Shown piece after piece: positions 28,069 to 38,496 of a DNA stretch of 64,000 nt; position 1 is the first letter of the stretch, and every line of letters begins with the position of its first letter. The translations under genes and the position numbers were made by a program. The notes beneath the pieces are model-generated. The model saw only the letters and a program-made list of their open reading frames with translations. It had not been told where the DNA came from and searched no databases. The DNA comes from Raineyella fluvialis (GTDB taxonomy: Bacteria; Actinomycetota; Actinomycetes; Propionibacteriales; Propionibacteriaceae), in the NCBI RefSeq assembly GCF_009646095.1, contig NZ_CP045725.1:3224001-3288000 (forward strand), written 5' to 3'.

Positions 28069-29739
28069 TCAGTTCTTGCCCTGCCCCTTGCCCTGCTCCG
28101 CATCGCGCCGCGGCCGCTGCAGGGTGAAGGTGTCCGAGACCTTGCACTCCCCGCCCACTCCGGTCACGGCGTAGTACGTCACCCGGATCGACGTCGTGCC
28201 ACCGGGCTGGCCGGGGTCGACGTCGAACGCCGCGAAGCCATAGGCGTTCTCGGCATCACGCACGGCCGACCACGGGGCATCCTCCTGCACGTACACCGGC
28301 GGGCGCTTGCCGTTGGCCCCCGGAGCACCCACGCTCGTGATCACGCGGCAGGCCGGCGGGGTGAAGAACAGCTGGTTGCTCGGCACGCCGGTACCGCCGC
28401 TGCCGATGACCATGTGCACGGTGCCCTTGCTGGTGTCCACGACGTGGGTGTCCGTGCCGGCGGGGACAGGCGTCAGCGTCTGGTTCTGCTGGGCGCCACG
28501 CAGGGGGTGCGAGCGTTCGTAGTGGTGCTCGTGACCGCAGACGACGAGGTCGACACCGTACTCGTCGAAGAGCGGGACGAACTCCTGGCGGATACCGAGA
28601 TCCGCTCCGTTGAACTTGTCCGCGGTGGAGATCACGACCTGGTGCATGGTCACGACGATCCAGTCGATCTCATTGTTGGCGCGGGTGGCCTTCAGCTCGG
28701 CCTCGAGCCACGCCTTCTGCGCCCCGTGGCTGTAGCCCCGGACGTACGAGTCGCCGCCGTCCTGGTAGCAGACGTCGTCGTTGTTGATCGAGATCACCCG
28801 CACCGAGCCGGCGGTGAACGCGTACCAGAGGCCACGGAACTCCTCGGCCTGGTCGGCGACCGGCGGCAGGTCGAAGTACGTCTGGTAGGCCAGGAAGCCG
28901 AAGCCGTTGCCCTTCTCGTTCTCGTGGTTGCCGGCGGACGGCATCCACGGGCGGTTGCGCGCGGAGCGCGTGTTGTTGTTCCAGAAGTCCCACCAGGTGC
29001 GGACCCTGTCCTGGGCCAGGTTCGCGTAACAGAGGTCGCCGTTGAAGAGGTGGAACAGCGGCTCGGCCCGCTCGACCCCCGCCACCGTATCGGCGGCGAA
29101 GGGCGAGCCCAGATTGTCATTGACGTACGGCGGATTGGGCAGCGTGACGCCGGCCGGCGGGGTGTAGCGCTTGCCGATGGTCGGCGTGGCCTGGTCACCG
29201 AAGCTGGTGAACCGGAACGCCTGACGACCCCGGGGCGCGGTCCGGAAGGTGCCGGACTGCGCCGTCGCGCCGTCATGAACGGCCAGGTAGACGTACTCCT
29301 GCGCGTCCTTGAGCGCGCCGACCCGCGCATGGTGCGCGTACACGGTCTTGCCCGACTTGGCGTCGCGGTAGCTGCGGGTGGCCGCGGCGACAGAGCCGTG
29401 GTAGCCGGAGTTCTCCGTGCCGACCAGCACGCGGGCGTTCGAGACGGGCTGCATCGTGTGCCACGACACCGTCATCTGGCTGGACGCGTCCAGGCCGAAC
29501 TGGGTGTGGAGGCCCTCGACGGGCGGCGTGGTGACCGGATCAAGACCGGCGAGGTCGGATGCCGGGCCGGAGGACGGAGCAGCGAACGCGGCGGCGGCGC
29601 CGAACGGGGCGGACACCGCCGCGCCGACGAGGCCGGCGGCGGCAAGGAATCCGCGCCGACCGAGGCTGGCACGGAAGAGCGCACCATCCGTCTCGTTCGG
29701 AACGGGGCGGACGGCTTCCTGGGAGGAGGACGAGTTCAT
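28069..29739 (-). CDS. Secreted purple acid phosphatase-like metallophosphoesterase (Tat signal)
   Basis: 556 residues. The N terminus has a twin-arginine signal (SLGRRGFLAAAGL at about 26-38) and a hydrophobic stretch ending in AFAAPSSG, so it is exported folded. An Fn3-like purple acid phosphatase N-domain comes next, then metal-binding motifs: GDLCYANL near 215, GNHENEKG near 255, VTMHQV and GHEHHYERSHPL near 395-415. These bind a dinuclear Fe/Zn centre that hydrolyses phosphate esters, probably to scavenge phosphate. It diverges from the cupredoxin gene. Confidence 0.92.
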   Translation of the reverse strand: MNSSSSQEAVRPVPNETDGALFRASLGRRGFLAAAGLVGAAVSAPFGAAAAFAAPSSGPASDLAGLDPVTTPPVEGLHTQFGLDASSQMTVSWHTMQPVSNARVLVGTENSGYHGSVAAATRSYRDAKSGKTVYAHHARVGALKDAQEYVYLAVHDGATAQSGTFRTAPRGRQAFRFTSFGDQATPTIGKRYTPPAGVTLPNPPYVNDNLGSPFAADTVAGVERAEPLFHLFNGDLCYANLAQDRVRTWWDFWNNNTRSARNRPWMPSAGNHENEKGNGFGFLAYQTYFDLPPVADQAEEFRGLWYAFTAGSVRVISINNDDVCYQDGGDSYVRGYSHGAQKAWLEAELKATRANNEIDWIVVTMHQVVISTADKFNGADLGIRQEFVPLFDEYGVDLVVCGHEHHYERSHPLRGAQQNQTLTPVPAGTDTHVVDTSKGTVHMVIGSGGTGVPSNQLFFTPPACRVITSVGAPGANGKRPPVYVQEDAPWSAVRDAENAYGFAAFDVDPGQPGGTTSIRVTYYAVTGVGGECKVSDTFTLQRPRRDAEQGKGQGKN

Positions 29740-29970
29740 GGGCGCGATGCTCGCCGATCCGAGTGACCGCTCTCACACGGCTGGGTAACCGTTCGCGCCG
29801 TCCCCGGTGAACAATGCACCAACGCGCAGCAACGCCCTGCATGACATCGCCGAGCCCGCCCGTACAGCCGTGACACAGCGCGTCACTGAGAGATGGCTGA
29901 GGCGCCCTGGGCAAGCTCACTGGAATGCCGATCCATTGCTATGGACAGGATGGAGTCCAGGGTGAAGGGT

Positions 29971-29986
29971 TGTGACGCAGCTCACG
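29971..29986. promoter_or_regulatory. CRP/GlxR-type operator candidate
   Basis: TGTGA-N6-TCACG at 29971-29986 differs by one base from the CRP/GlxR consensus TGTGA-N6-TCACA. It lies 112 bases upstream of the cupredoxin start and is shared with the divergent phosphatase gene. A 14-base palindrome (CTGGCGGCCGCCAG) at 30006-30019 sits beyond it. Confidence 0.5.
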
Positions 29987-30097
29987 TGGGCGTCTGACGT
30001 GTGAGCTGGCGGCCGCCAGGCACCTGGGGAGGCCTCGCCAGGTACCGGGCGGATGTCCACAGGCACAACGATGTGCCGCTCTCGGAAGGAGCATCAG

Positions 30098-31074
30098 ATG
30101 CTCATCCACACCCACCGACGCGCCCGCGTACGGCTCGTGAGGCTGCTGGCGGTCCTGATCACGGCGACGCTCGTGGCCCTCGGCGCCGCGCCAGCCCAGG
30201 CCGCCACCGGCAGGACCTGGAATGTGATGGTCGGCCAGCAATCGACCGACGGGGCGATCCAAGGGATGGCCTTCGCCCCCAGGACATCTGGATCGACGTC
30301 GGTGACACCGTCCACTGGGTCGCCAATTCCATGGAGATCCACACCGTCAGCTTCGTCGACGCCACGCATCCCCTGGGACCGTTCGGTGCGCCCTACATGG
30401 TTGCTCCGACTCCGGAGACCACCATCACCGCGCCCGGTCAGTTCCGGAACTCCGGCATCATGTCGACCGACGCCGGGGGCATCACCTCGTATGACCTGCA
30501 GTTCACCGGGGTCACCGGGGACTACCACTACATCTGCTACGTGCACGGGCAGATGATGACGGGCATCGTCCACGTACGGTCGGCGGGCACCCCGTATCCC
30601 TACTCCCAGCAGCAGTACAACGCGCAGGCCAACCAGGCGAAGGCAGCCGCCCTGTCGGCCGGCTACCAGCTCCGTGCCAAGGCTCAGGCGACCTCCGACT
30701 CCCACCACGTCTACGTCGGGGCCGCGAACGACAAGGCTCTGGTGATGCGCTTCATCCGTCCGACCGTCCGTGTCCGCGCCCACGAGTCGGTGACCTTCGA
30801 CATGGGGATGAACACGGGGCTTCCGGTCCCGCACACCGTCACCTTCGGGCAAGAGAAGATCGGGCCGAACGGACCTGACTTCGCCCCCTACGGCACGCCG
30901 ACCGCCTACTCCGGCGGCGATCTGTCCTCCGGCATGATGCTCCCGCCGCCCTACAACACCTTCGCCCACGTCCCGTCCACCTTCACGGTCACCTTCACCA
31001 AGCCCGGGACGTACCACTACATCTGCATGTTCCACGACACCATGGGCATGGTCGGCGACGTCATCGTCGAGTGA
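30098..31074 (+). CDS. Secreted two-domain cupredoxin, frame broken once
   Basis: ATG at 30098 is preceded by GGAAGGAG. An N-terminal Sec signal (RLLAVLITATLVALGAAPAQA) leads to two plastocyanin-like copper domains. Each ends with Tyr-His-Tyr-Ile-Cys, then His and Met ligands: YHYICYVHGQMMTG in the first and YHYICMFHDTMGM in the second, with upstream His in EIHTVSF and PHTVTF. It may carry electrons outside the membrane or act in copper handling. The frame breaks at the C5 run 30276-30280; one more C joins GMAFAP to QDIWIDVGDTV for a 325-residue protein. Confidence 0.82.
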
Positions 31075-31095
31075 CCCATCCCACAACCGCGTGAA

Positions 31096-33942
31096 TCACC
31101 GCGACCGGGTCGCCGCCACGGGTCCTCGCCCGTGGTCGGCGGCCCCGCCGCTGTGTGGTCCGATTCCGCGTCGTACGACCCACCGGCGCGCCTCGTCCAG
31201 CGCCACCATCACCACCGGCAGTACGCTCAGCGCTGCCCAGTCCCTCATCCTGAGCGGCGCGGTGCCGAAGACGCCCTGAAGCATCGGGACGTAGCTGAGG
31301 GCCGCCAGCAGGATGATCTCGACCCCGATCCCGACCATGATCCGCCGGTTGGAGAAGAAGCCGATCCGGCCCAACGAGTCGGCTCTCGTCCGGCAGCCGA
31401 GTACCGCCCCGATCTGTCCGAAGATGATCGCGCCCAGCGTCATCGTCGTGGCGCGCGCGTACAACTCCCCCGAACTGGCCAGCGGCACCGCCGGCCAGCC
31501 GTGCTCCACGTTCACCAGGACGTACGCCGCCATCGAGAACGCCGCCTCCAGCAGGCCGTACCACCCGAACGCCAGTGCCAGGATCCGCCGATCCATCAGC
31601 CGCTCGCTGCGGGGCCGGGGCGGACGCTCCATCACCCCCGGCTCCGGTTTCTCGGTCCCCAGGCCGAGGGCCGGCAGCAGATCGGTGCCCAGATCGATGG
31701 TCAGGATCTGCATCACGGTCAGGGGCAGCGGTACCAGCCCTCGCGACATCAGGAAGACCGCCGACGGGACAGCCTCCGCCACGTTGCTCGTCAGCACGTA
31801 GATCAGGAACTTCCTGATGTTGTCGTAGACGCCTCGCCCCTCGTCGATGGCCCGCACGATCGAGCCGAAATGGTCGTCGGTCAGGATGACATCCGCCGCC
31901 TCCTTGGACACGTCCGTGCCGGTCCGCCCCATCGCGATGCCGATGTCGGCCTTCTTGAGGGCGGGGGCATCGTTCACACCGTCGCCGGTGACCGCGACGA
32001 TCTCCCCCATCGACTGCAGTGTGGCGACGACGCGGTACTTCTGTTCGGGCGCCACCCTGGCGAAGATCACCTCTCCCCGCAGGGCCTCGACCAGCTCGTC
32101 GTCGGGCATCAGTTCGAGGCGGGACCCGGAGATCACGCACAGCGTGTCCCCGCGCACGATGCCGATACTGCGTGCGATCGACTCGGCCGTCAGGCCGTAG
32201 TCGCCGGTGATCATGATGATCCGGATCCTGGCGCGGTGGCAGGTGGCGACCGCCTCGGCGATCCCTTCCCGGGGCGGGTCCTCCATCGCCACCAGGCCCA
32301 GGAAGGTCAGGTCCTGCTCGACCTCGTCGGCGCTCAGTACGGCGGGATCCTGGTCGCCGTCGAGCGTACGGACGGCGACGGCCAGCACCCGCAGCCCCAG
32401 TCGGGCGAGCCGGTCGTTCGCCGCGGTGATCTCCGCCCGGTCGTCGGCTGTCATCTCACGCCGCATCCCGTCGCGGACGAGCGAGGTGCACCGCGCCGGC
32501 AGCGACTGCGGGGCCCCTTTCACGTGGGCGACGTATCGGCCGTCCACCCGGTTGATCGTCGCCATCCGCTTGCGGCGCGAGTCGAACGGCACCTCACGGA
32601 CCCGAGGATTGTCCCGATCGAGGTCGCGGAGGTCGAGTCCCGCTTTGGCTGCGGCCACGAGGAGACAGGCCTCCGTCGGGTCGCCGTGGACGGTCCATTC
32701 TGTCTGGTCGGTCTGCGGCGGGTACACCGCACTGTTGTTGCACAGGCCTGCCGAGGTGAGGAGCGCCCGCACCCCCGGATCGCCGGCGGCAGCGCCCCGG
32801 GGCCCGGACCCTGGGTCCCCGCTCCGACGGATCTCCCCCACGGGTGCGTACCCGCGTCCTTCGACCTCGTAGGTGACGCCGGGGAGCCAGAGACGGGTCA
32901 CGGTCATCTGGTTCTGGGTCAGCGTGCCGGTCTTGTCGGAGCAGATCACGGTCGTGCAGCCGAGCGTTTCCACCGAGGACAGCTTCTTCACCAGAGCGTT
33001 CTGCTTCGCCATCCGCTGTACCGCCAAGGCGAGTGACAGGGTGACCGTCGGCAGCAGGCCCTCGGGGATGAACGCGACGACCATGGCGAGTCCGAAGATG
33101 AAGGCCTTGGCCCATGGTTCACCGACGAAGAGGACCGCCACCCCGACGAAGACCGCCCCCAGGCCCAGCGACAGCGCCGAGAGTTGGCGGGTCAGCCGCC
33201 CCAGCTCCTTCTGCAAGGGGCTGCGGTCGTCCTGCACCGCCTGGGTGAGGTCGGCGATCCGCCCGAACTCGGTGGCCATTCCCGTGGCGGTCACGACGGC
33301 GCGCCCATCGCCGTTCACGACGTTGGTGCCGGCGAAGACCATGTTGTGCAACTGGGGTGCGGGAAGGTCCGCATCCTCGGCCCACGAGGTCTTGTGCACC
33401 GCCCGGGACTCGCCGCTCAGGGTCGACTGGTCGATCTGCAGATCGTTGGCCACGATCACCCGGGCATCGGCGCCGATCCTGTCCCCCTCAGCGATAACGA
33501 GAAGATCACCGGGGACCAGATCCTGCGTCGGCACCTCGAGGATCTCGCCGTCGCGGACGACGCACGCGTGCGTCGACAGCATCTTCTTGAGCTCCTCGGT
33601 GGCTCGCTCGGCGCGGTATTCCTGCCAGAAGCCGAACACCCCGTTGATCACGTTGACCGCGAAGATCGCGACGCCGAGCTCGGCGATGCCGGCCACGAGC
33701 GCGACGAGTCCGGCCGCCCACAACAGCAGCGCCATCGAACTGGTGAACTCGGACAGGAAAGCCAGTGCCAGGGGACGTCGGGCCGGCTCGCGCAGGAGGT
33801 TCGGCCCGTGGGTGCTCAGCAGCTCGTCCGCCCGCGCGGCCGTGAGTCCCGTCTCCGCGGACCCCAAGGCATGCAGGGCCTCGTCCGCGGTGAGGCGGTG
33901 AACGCCATCAACCGTGGCCGTCCTGGATCGCGTCGCGTCCAT
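31096..33942 (-). CDS. P-type cation-transporting ATPase (P2 type)
   Basis: 948 residues, the usual P2-ATPase length. An N-terminal actuator region follows helices 1-2 (SGES in STLSGESRAV), helix 4 has PEGLLPTVTLSLALAVQ, the phosphorylation site is CSDKTGTLTQNQMTVTRLW and the hinge is VTGDGVNDAPALKKADIGIAMG. The PEGLLP form of helix 4 is shared by Na+/K+- and Ca2+-type pumps; I cannot tell the ion. The C-terminal domain holds helices 5-10. It starts at ATG with GGGAG upstream and is the only pump gene here. Confidence 0.94.
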   Translation of the reverse strand: MDATRSRTATVDGVHRLTADEALHALGSAETGLTAARADELLSTHGPNLLREPARRPLALAFLSEFTSSMALLLWAAGLVALVAGIAELGVAIFAVNVINGVFGFWQEYRAERATEELKKMLSTHACVVRDGEILEVPTQDLVPGDLLVIAEGDRIGADARVIVANDLQIDQSTLSGESRAVHKTSWAEDADLPAPQLHNMVFAGTNVVNGDGRAVVTATGMATEFGRIADLTQAVQDDRSPLQKELGRLTRQLSALSLGLGAVFVGVAVLFVGEPWAKAFIFGLAMVVAFIPEGLLPTVTLSLALAVQRMAKQNALVKKLSSVETLGCTTVICSDKTGTLTQNQMTVTRLWLPGVTYEVEGRGYAPVGEIRRSGDPGSGPRGAAAGDPGVRALLTSAGLCNNSAVYPPQTDQTEWTVHGDPTEACLLVAAAKAGLDLRDLDRDNPRVREVPFDSRRKRMATINRVDGRYVAHVKGAPQSLPARCTSLVRDGMRREMTADDRAEITAANDRLARLGLRVLAVAVRTLDGDQDPAVLSADEVEQDLTFLGLVAMEDPPREGIAEAVATCHRARIRIIMITGDYGLTAESIARSIGIVRGDTLCVISGSRLELMPDDELVEALRGEVIFARVAPEQKYRVVATLQSMGEIVAVTGDGVNDAPALKKADIGIAMGRTGTDVSKEAADVILTDDHFGSIVRAIDEGRGVYDNIRKFLIYVLTSNVAEAVPSAVFLMSRGLVPLPLTVMQILTIDLGTDLLPALGLGTEKPEPGVMERPPRPRSERLMDRRILALAFGWYGLLEAAFSMAAYVLVNVEHGWPAVPLASSGELYARATTMTLGAIIFGQIGAVLGCRTRADSLGRIGFFSNRRIMVGIGVEIILLAALSYVPMLQGVFGTAPLRMRDWAALSVLPVVMVALDEARRWVVRRGIGPHSGGAADHGRGPVAATRSR

Positions 33943-34148
33943 CTCGCCACTCCCTGGGCGGAAGGCCCGGCGACCCGGCCCTCCGCCCTACCCGACCACT
34001 CTATCCCCGGGCGCCGCCAGGAGGCCGGTCGATGGCCGCGCCGACGATCTGGCGGCCGGGTCGGCCGAGCTCCGGAGGCGACCCCGGCTCTCCCCCATTC
34101 CTCCCTCGGCACGGCACCGGTGGACCCGGCAGGCGTCACCATGGAGAC

Positions 34149-34568
34149 ATGCAGTCCGATCCGTACGCCAATCGACCGTACGATCCTCGTCTCGGTCACG
34201 CGTCGAGCATGACCGATGGCGAGGAGCGTTCCGTCGCCGCCCTGGCCCACCTGTCCGCCATCATCGCCATGGTCCTGAGCGCCGGCTGGCTCAGCTTCGT
34301 GGGACCCCTGATCGTCTGGTTCCTCTACAAGGACCGCAGCCCGTACGTCCGCAACGCTGCCGCCGGTTCGTTCAACTTCAACGTCTGGGCCTGGGTGATG
34401 AGCGTCGTCGCCTGGATCATGGCGTTCACCGTCATCCTGCTGCCCTTCGCCGTGATTCTGTGGGTGATCGCCGGGTTCCTGACGCTCTGGTGCCACATCC
34501 GCGGCGCACTCAAGGCCACCCGCGGCGAGGTCTACCGCTACCCGGCCAGTATCGGCCTGCTCCAGTGA
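34149..34568 (+). CDS. DUF4870-family membrane protein
   Basis: 139 residues. A soluble Tyr/Asp-rich N terminus (about 1-28) is followed by three helices: the first near AALAHLSAIIAMVLSAGWLSFVGPLI, the last two near 80-125 with the conserved short loop YKDRSPYVRNAAAGSFNFN. This is the DUF4870 pattern; the function is unknown. A longer reading from 34032 has no supporting ribosome-binding site. Confidence 0.85.
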   Translation: MQSDPYANRPYDPRLGHASSMTDGEERSVAALAHLSAIIAMVLSAGWLSFVGPLIVWFLYKDRSPYVRNAAAGSFNFNVWAWVMSVVAWIMAFTVILLPFAVILWVIAGFLTLWCHIRGALKATRGEVYRYPASIGLLQ

Positions 34569-34651
34569 TTCAGCAGCTCCCACGACACCACTCCCCTTCG
34601 ACCTCGTCGGTACGGAAGACCGCCGGGCCACCCTCGGCCTAGGCTCGTCGC

Positions 34652-34939
34652 ATGACTGATACGTCGCTCGAGGAGCTGCACGCGGTGGTGCACGGCCACG
34701 TGCAGGGCGTCGGGTTCCGGTTCTGGACCGAACGACAGGCGGCCCAGCTCGGGCTCGTCGGCTGGGTCGCCAATAGGTCGAACGGGACCGTCGAGATCCT
34801 CGCGCAGGGTACGCACGAGCAGGTGGTCGAGCTGCTGCGCAAGCTCAAGTCGCCGATGACCCCGGGCGCCGTCGAGTTCCTCGATCGTGAGATCCGCACC
34901 CCGACGCAGCGCTACCACAGCTTCGACATCAGCTACTGA
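34652..34939 (+). CDS. acyP: Acylphosphatase
   Basis: 95 residues. It hydrolyses carboxyl phosphates such as carbamoyl and acetyl phosphate in the cytosol. The family block HGHVQGVGFRFWTERQAAQLGLVGWVANRSNGTVEI carries the catalytic Arg (about 23, in GFRFW) and Asn (about 41, in VANRSNG). Full length with no extension. Confidence 0.95.
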   Translation: MTDTSLEELHAVVHGHVQGVGFRFWTERQAAQLGLVGWVANRSNGTVEILAQGTHEQVVELLRKLKSPMTPGAVEFLDREIRTPTQRYHSFDISY

Positions 34940-35014
34940 CAGCCCTCCGGACGCACACCCCACACCGACACGCGGCATTGTCCACACCCGGTCGGTCGTC
35001 GGGGAGATGCGACG

Positions 35015-36258
35015 ATGAAGCGTGTGAGTCGTCGTGCGTGGTCCGTGTGGAGTGTCGGGGTTTTCGTGTACGGCATGGCTGTCCTGCAACGCTCCAGCTT
35101 CGGGGTCGCCGGGATCGAGGCGTCCCGGCACTTCGGGGTCGGGGCGGGCCTGGTCTCGATGTTCGTCGTGCTCCAGCTCGCGGTCTATGCAGCGGCCCAG
35201 GTGCCCGTCGGCCTCGCACTCGACCGGCTCGGGTCGCGCTCGGTGGTCACCGCCGGCGCGCTGGTGATGGCTGTCGGCCAGCTCCTGGTCGCCACCACCC
35301 ATTCGATCACCGTCGCCATCATCGGCCGAGTCCTCGTCGGACTCGGCGACGCGATGACGTTCAACTCCGTGATCCGGCTGGTGCCCGCTTGGTTCCCCCC
35401 TCACGTCGTGCCCGTGGTCACGCAGCTCACCGGCCTGCTCGGACAACTGGGACAGATCCTCAGCGCGATCCCGTTCCGGGCCGCCCTCGCGAGCTATGGA
35501 TGGCAGCCGGCCTTCCTCGCAGCCGCCGGTGCCTCACTGCTGGCGGCAACCCTGATGGGGACGTTCACCCGCAACGCCCCGCCTGGCCGGTGGCAGCCCG
35601 ACACCTCCGGCTCCTTGGGCGCCATCGTCGCCAGCATCCGCGGGATCGGAGCCGAGCCAGCCACCTCCCTCGCGTTCTGGATCCACTTCACCGTCTGCTT
35701 CTCCACGATGATGTTCCCGCTGATGTGGGGCTATCCGTACATGACGGCCGGCCTCGGGTACCCCCCGCGCTCGCCAGCGGACTGCTGACCTTCTTCGCCG
35801 CCGTGGCCGTCCCGGCCGGCCCGGTCGTGGGGCGGCTGACCGCTCGCTACCCGCGGGACCGCAGCAGGTTGGCGCTCATCCTGGTCTGGATCCAGGTGGC
35901 CGCCTGGGCGGTGACCCTGCTGTGGCCCGCCACCCCGCCGGTCTGGCTGCTCGTCGTGCTCATCGTCGCGATCGCCATGGGCGGCCCGGGATCCAACATC
36001 GGCTTCGACTACATCCGTACGTCCCAGCCGCTCCAGCGCGTCGGGACCGGCACCGGCATGGTCATCATGGGGGGCTTCATCGCCTGCCTGGTGAGCATCC
36101 TTCTCGTCGGTCTGGCCTTGGACGCACTCACTGGCGGAGCCGGCTACGACCGCCGGTCCTTCACCCTGGCCCTGAGCACCCAGGCACCCATCTACCTCGT
36201 GGGGCTGGTCGGCATCTATCTGTCCCGGCGCCGGCTCCGGGCCCGGACCAGCAACTGA
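35015..36258 (+). CDS. MFS transporter, frame broken once
   Basis: 12-helix major facilitator; ATG at 35015 has GGGGAG eight bases upstream. Helix 1 region GVFVYGMAVLQRSSFGVAG, motif A-like VGLALDRLGSRSVV between helices 2-3 and LVGLGDAMTFNSVIRL in helix 4. The frame ends after GLGYPP but the second half (helices 7-12, starting LASGLLTFFAAVAVPAGP) continues in another frame to the TGA at 36258. One C added to the C6 run 35761-35766 makes a 414-residue protein. The substrate is unknown; several such proteins are glucarate/nitrate/sugar-acid carriers. Confidence 0.83.
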
Positions 36259-36413
36259 GCCTCCGATCGGACGGGCGCTCCGCCGAACTGTTCCGCCATG
36301 GGTGACGTTGTCGCCCGGCGGGCGGCCATGTTTCCCGCGTCGGCACGATAAGGCCCCTTCCCGCGAGCGTCCTTGAGATAGTGGGCGACGACCGAGCTGA
36401 ACGGAGCAGTCCT

Positions 36414-37367
36414 GTGCCCACCCGATCCCCCGTGGAGACCCTGCGGTTCCTCGCCGCACCCACCGACGTTCTCTTCGACGGGGAGGACATCGTCAACGGG
36501 GGCAGGATCCTGGAGTGGATCGACAAGGCGGCGTACGCCGTGGCCGCCGGGTGGAGCGGCCACTACTGTGTCACCGCCTACGTCGGGCACGTCTCCTTCC
36601 GGCACGGGATCCCCTCAGGCCACCTCGTCGAGGTCGAGGCCCGGATCGTGTACACCGGCCGCACCTCGATGCACATCCACTGCACCGTACGTAACTCCGA
36701 CCCCAAGACTCTGCACTGGACCGAAGCGACCAACTGCTTGGTCATCTTCGTCGCCACGGACGGACAGGGACATTCGGTGCCCGTCCACGAGTTCGACCCG
36801 ATCACCGCGAAGGAGCGGGCGCACGCCAAGGGCGCGGTCGGCCGCGCCGGGATCCGCCGGGAGATCGAAGAACAGATGGCCGAGCAGGTGTACACCGATG
36901 CGGGCACCGCCCCGAAGGTCGTCACCCGGTTCCTGGCCCAGCCCACTGACGTCAATTGGGGCGGCAAGGTCCACGGTGGCACGGCCATGGAATGGATCGA
37001 CCAGGCGGCCTGGCTGTGCGCGAGCCGCTGGTCGGGCATGACGCCCACCGTCGTCTACTCCGGCGGGGTCCGCTTCTACCGTCCGATCCACATCGGCCAC
37101 GTGGTCGAGCTCGAGGCCCGGCTGCTGCGGACGAACCGCAAGACGATGGACATCTCGGTGCACGTACGCTCCGGCGACCCACGCAGCGACCAGCGCGATC
37201 TGACCACGCACTGCGCCATCACCTACGGTGTCCGCGGCTCCGACGGCCGCCTCGTCGACATCCCGCAGTGGCAGCCGGTCTCGGACGAGGACCGGGCCCT
37301 CGCCGAGCACGCCCACCAACTGCGCAAGATCCGCGGCCGGCGGGTCCCTGGTCTGGCCACCGGCTAG
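36414..37367 (+). CDS. Tandem hotdog acyl-CoA thioesterase
   Basis: 317 residues in two hotdog domains. Each carries the catalytic helix pattern: NGGRILEWIDKAAYAVAAGW near 30-50 and HGGTAMEWIDQAAWLCASRW near 195-215. The family (YciA/BACH-like cytosolic acyl-CoA hydrolases) splits fatty acyl-CoA to acid and CoA. I choose GTG 36414 because GGAG lies eight bases upstream; an in-frame GTG at 36381 has none. The stop codon TAG 37365-37367 lies in the target duplication of the IS481-family element that follows directly. Confidence 0.88.
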   Translation: MPTRSPVETLRFLAAPTDVLFDGEDIVNGGRILEWIDKAAYAVAAGWSGHYCVTAYVGHVSFRHGIPSGHLVEVEARIVYTGRTSMHIHCTVRNSDPKTLHWTEATNCLVIFVATDGQGHSVPVHEFDPITAKERAHAKGAVGRAGIRREIEEQMAEQVYTDAGTAPKVVTRFLAQPTDVNWGGKVHGGTAMEWIDQAAWLCASRWSGMTPTVVYSGGVRFYRPIHIGHVVELEARLLRTNRKTMDISVHVRSGDPRSDQRDLTTHCAITYGVRGSDGRLVDIPQWQPVSDEDRALAEHAHQLRKIRGRRVPGLATG

Positions 37368-38383
37368 CTGTATTGACCCGCCAGGTTGGGTACGCGGTCG
37401 GCTGGTGAGGCGCCTTTGAGTGCGGTGTGGCCGCGGTCGTGATTGTAGGCGTGGAGGAAGGCGGGGAACGCGGCGACACGTTCGGACTCGCTGGTGTAGG
37501 GGCGGGCGTAGGCCCATTCCTCTTGGAGGGTCCGGTTGAACCGTTCGACCTTGCCGTTGGTCTTAGGCGTGTAGGGACGGGTCTTCTTGTGGACGATCCC
37601 GTTGTCGGCCAGCAGTTGGGCGAACAGGTGTGAGCGGTAGCAGGACCCGTTGTCGGTCATTACCCGGGCGGTGGTGATCCCGATCGCGGCGAAGTGGTCA
37701 AGTGCCCGGGCCATGAACGCGGTCGCGGTCTGTTTCGTCTCGTCGGTCAAGATCTCGGAGTAGGCGTACCGGGAGTAGTCATCGACCGCGTGGTGGAGGT
37801 AGGCGTAGCCGAGGTTCGGGCGTCCGGGGGCCTTTCGTTTCCTGTTGGGGTCACGGTGGGCGCCGGAGTTCCGCACGCCTTGCGCGCGGCCCACGGCACG
37901 GTGGCCGCCGCCGTCGGGGATCCGGCCGAGTTTCTTGATGTCGACGTGGATGAGGTCGCCGGGCGCGTCGCGCTCGTAGCGCACGACCTGGCGGCGACGG
38001 GCGCGCACGGGCGCTCCGGTGGCCGGGTCGGTCCAGCGCAGCAACAGGCAGCCGTAGCGGGTCAGGATCCGCTGGACCGTGGCCGGGTTCATGCCCAGGT
38101 GGTAGGCGATCCGGGCTGGGCCCCACCGGTGGGTGACGCGGAGCCCGACCACGCGTCGTTCGCGTCGTTGGCTGGTCTGGTGCGGACACGATCGGGGACG
38201 ACTGGACCGGTCGACCATGCCGGCGGGTCCGGACGCCCGGTACCGGTCGGCCCACCGTTTCGCCGTGGTGACCGAGACCGAGAACCGCTCAGCGGCACGG
38301 CGCAACGGCCAGCCGTCCTCGACGACACAGCGAGCGAGTAACAGCCGCCCTCGCGGGGTCAGCAAAGCGTTAGCGTGGGACAT
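37364..38383 (-). CDS. IS481-family transposase
   Basis: 339 residues from ATG 38381-38383 with GGAGG upstream (a longer start at 38425 is possible). N-terminal helix-turn-helix (PLRRAAERFSVSVTTAKRW), then the rve catalytic core: HVDIKKLGRIPDGGG (first Asp), MTDNGSCYRSHLFA (second Asp) and PKTNGKVERFNRTLQEEWAYA (Glu). It ends YS with a TAG at 37364-37366 inside the flanking target repeat. Intact, so probably active. Confidence 0.95.
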   Translation of the reverse strand: MSHANALLTPRGRLLLARCVVEDGWPLRRAAERFSVSVTTAKRWADRYRASGPAGMVDRSSRPRSCPHQTSQRRERRVVGLRVTHRWGPARIAYHLGMNPATVQRILTRYGCLLLRWTDPATGAPVRARRRQVVRYERDAPGDLIHVDIKKLGRIPDGGGHRAVGRAQGVRNSGAHRDPNRKRKAPGRPNLGYAYLHHAVDDYSRYAYSEILTDETKQTATAFMARALDHFAAIGITTARVMTDNGSCYRSHLFAQLLADNGIVHKKTRPYTPKTNGKVERFNRTLQEEWAYARPYTSESERVAAFPAFLHAYNHDRGHTALKGASPADRVPNLAGQYS

Positions 38384-38496
38384 GAAGGCCTCCGGGACGA
38401 GCGAGTGGGTGCGTGGTTGCTCCACACCTCACCCGGAGGCCTTCCCCATGTCACGCCGACAGGCCGAAGCCGTACCTAACGTCCCGGGTCAATACA
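37369..38496 (-). mobile_element. IS481-family insertion sequence
   Basis: 1128 bp. Terminal inverted repeats start TGTATTGACCCG at both ends (left 37369, right ending 38496). The flanks are the perfect 6-base direct repeat GCTAGC (37363-37368 and 38497-38502), which fits the IS481 target consensus NCTAGN. The insertion sits at the stop codon of the thioesterase gene without disrupting it. Its transposase stop codon is supplied by the target TAG on the other strand. Confidence 0.93.
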
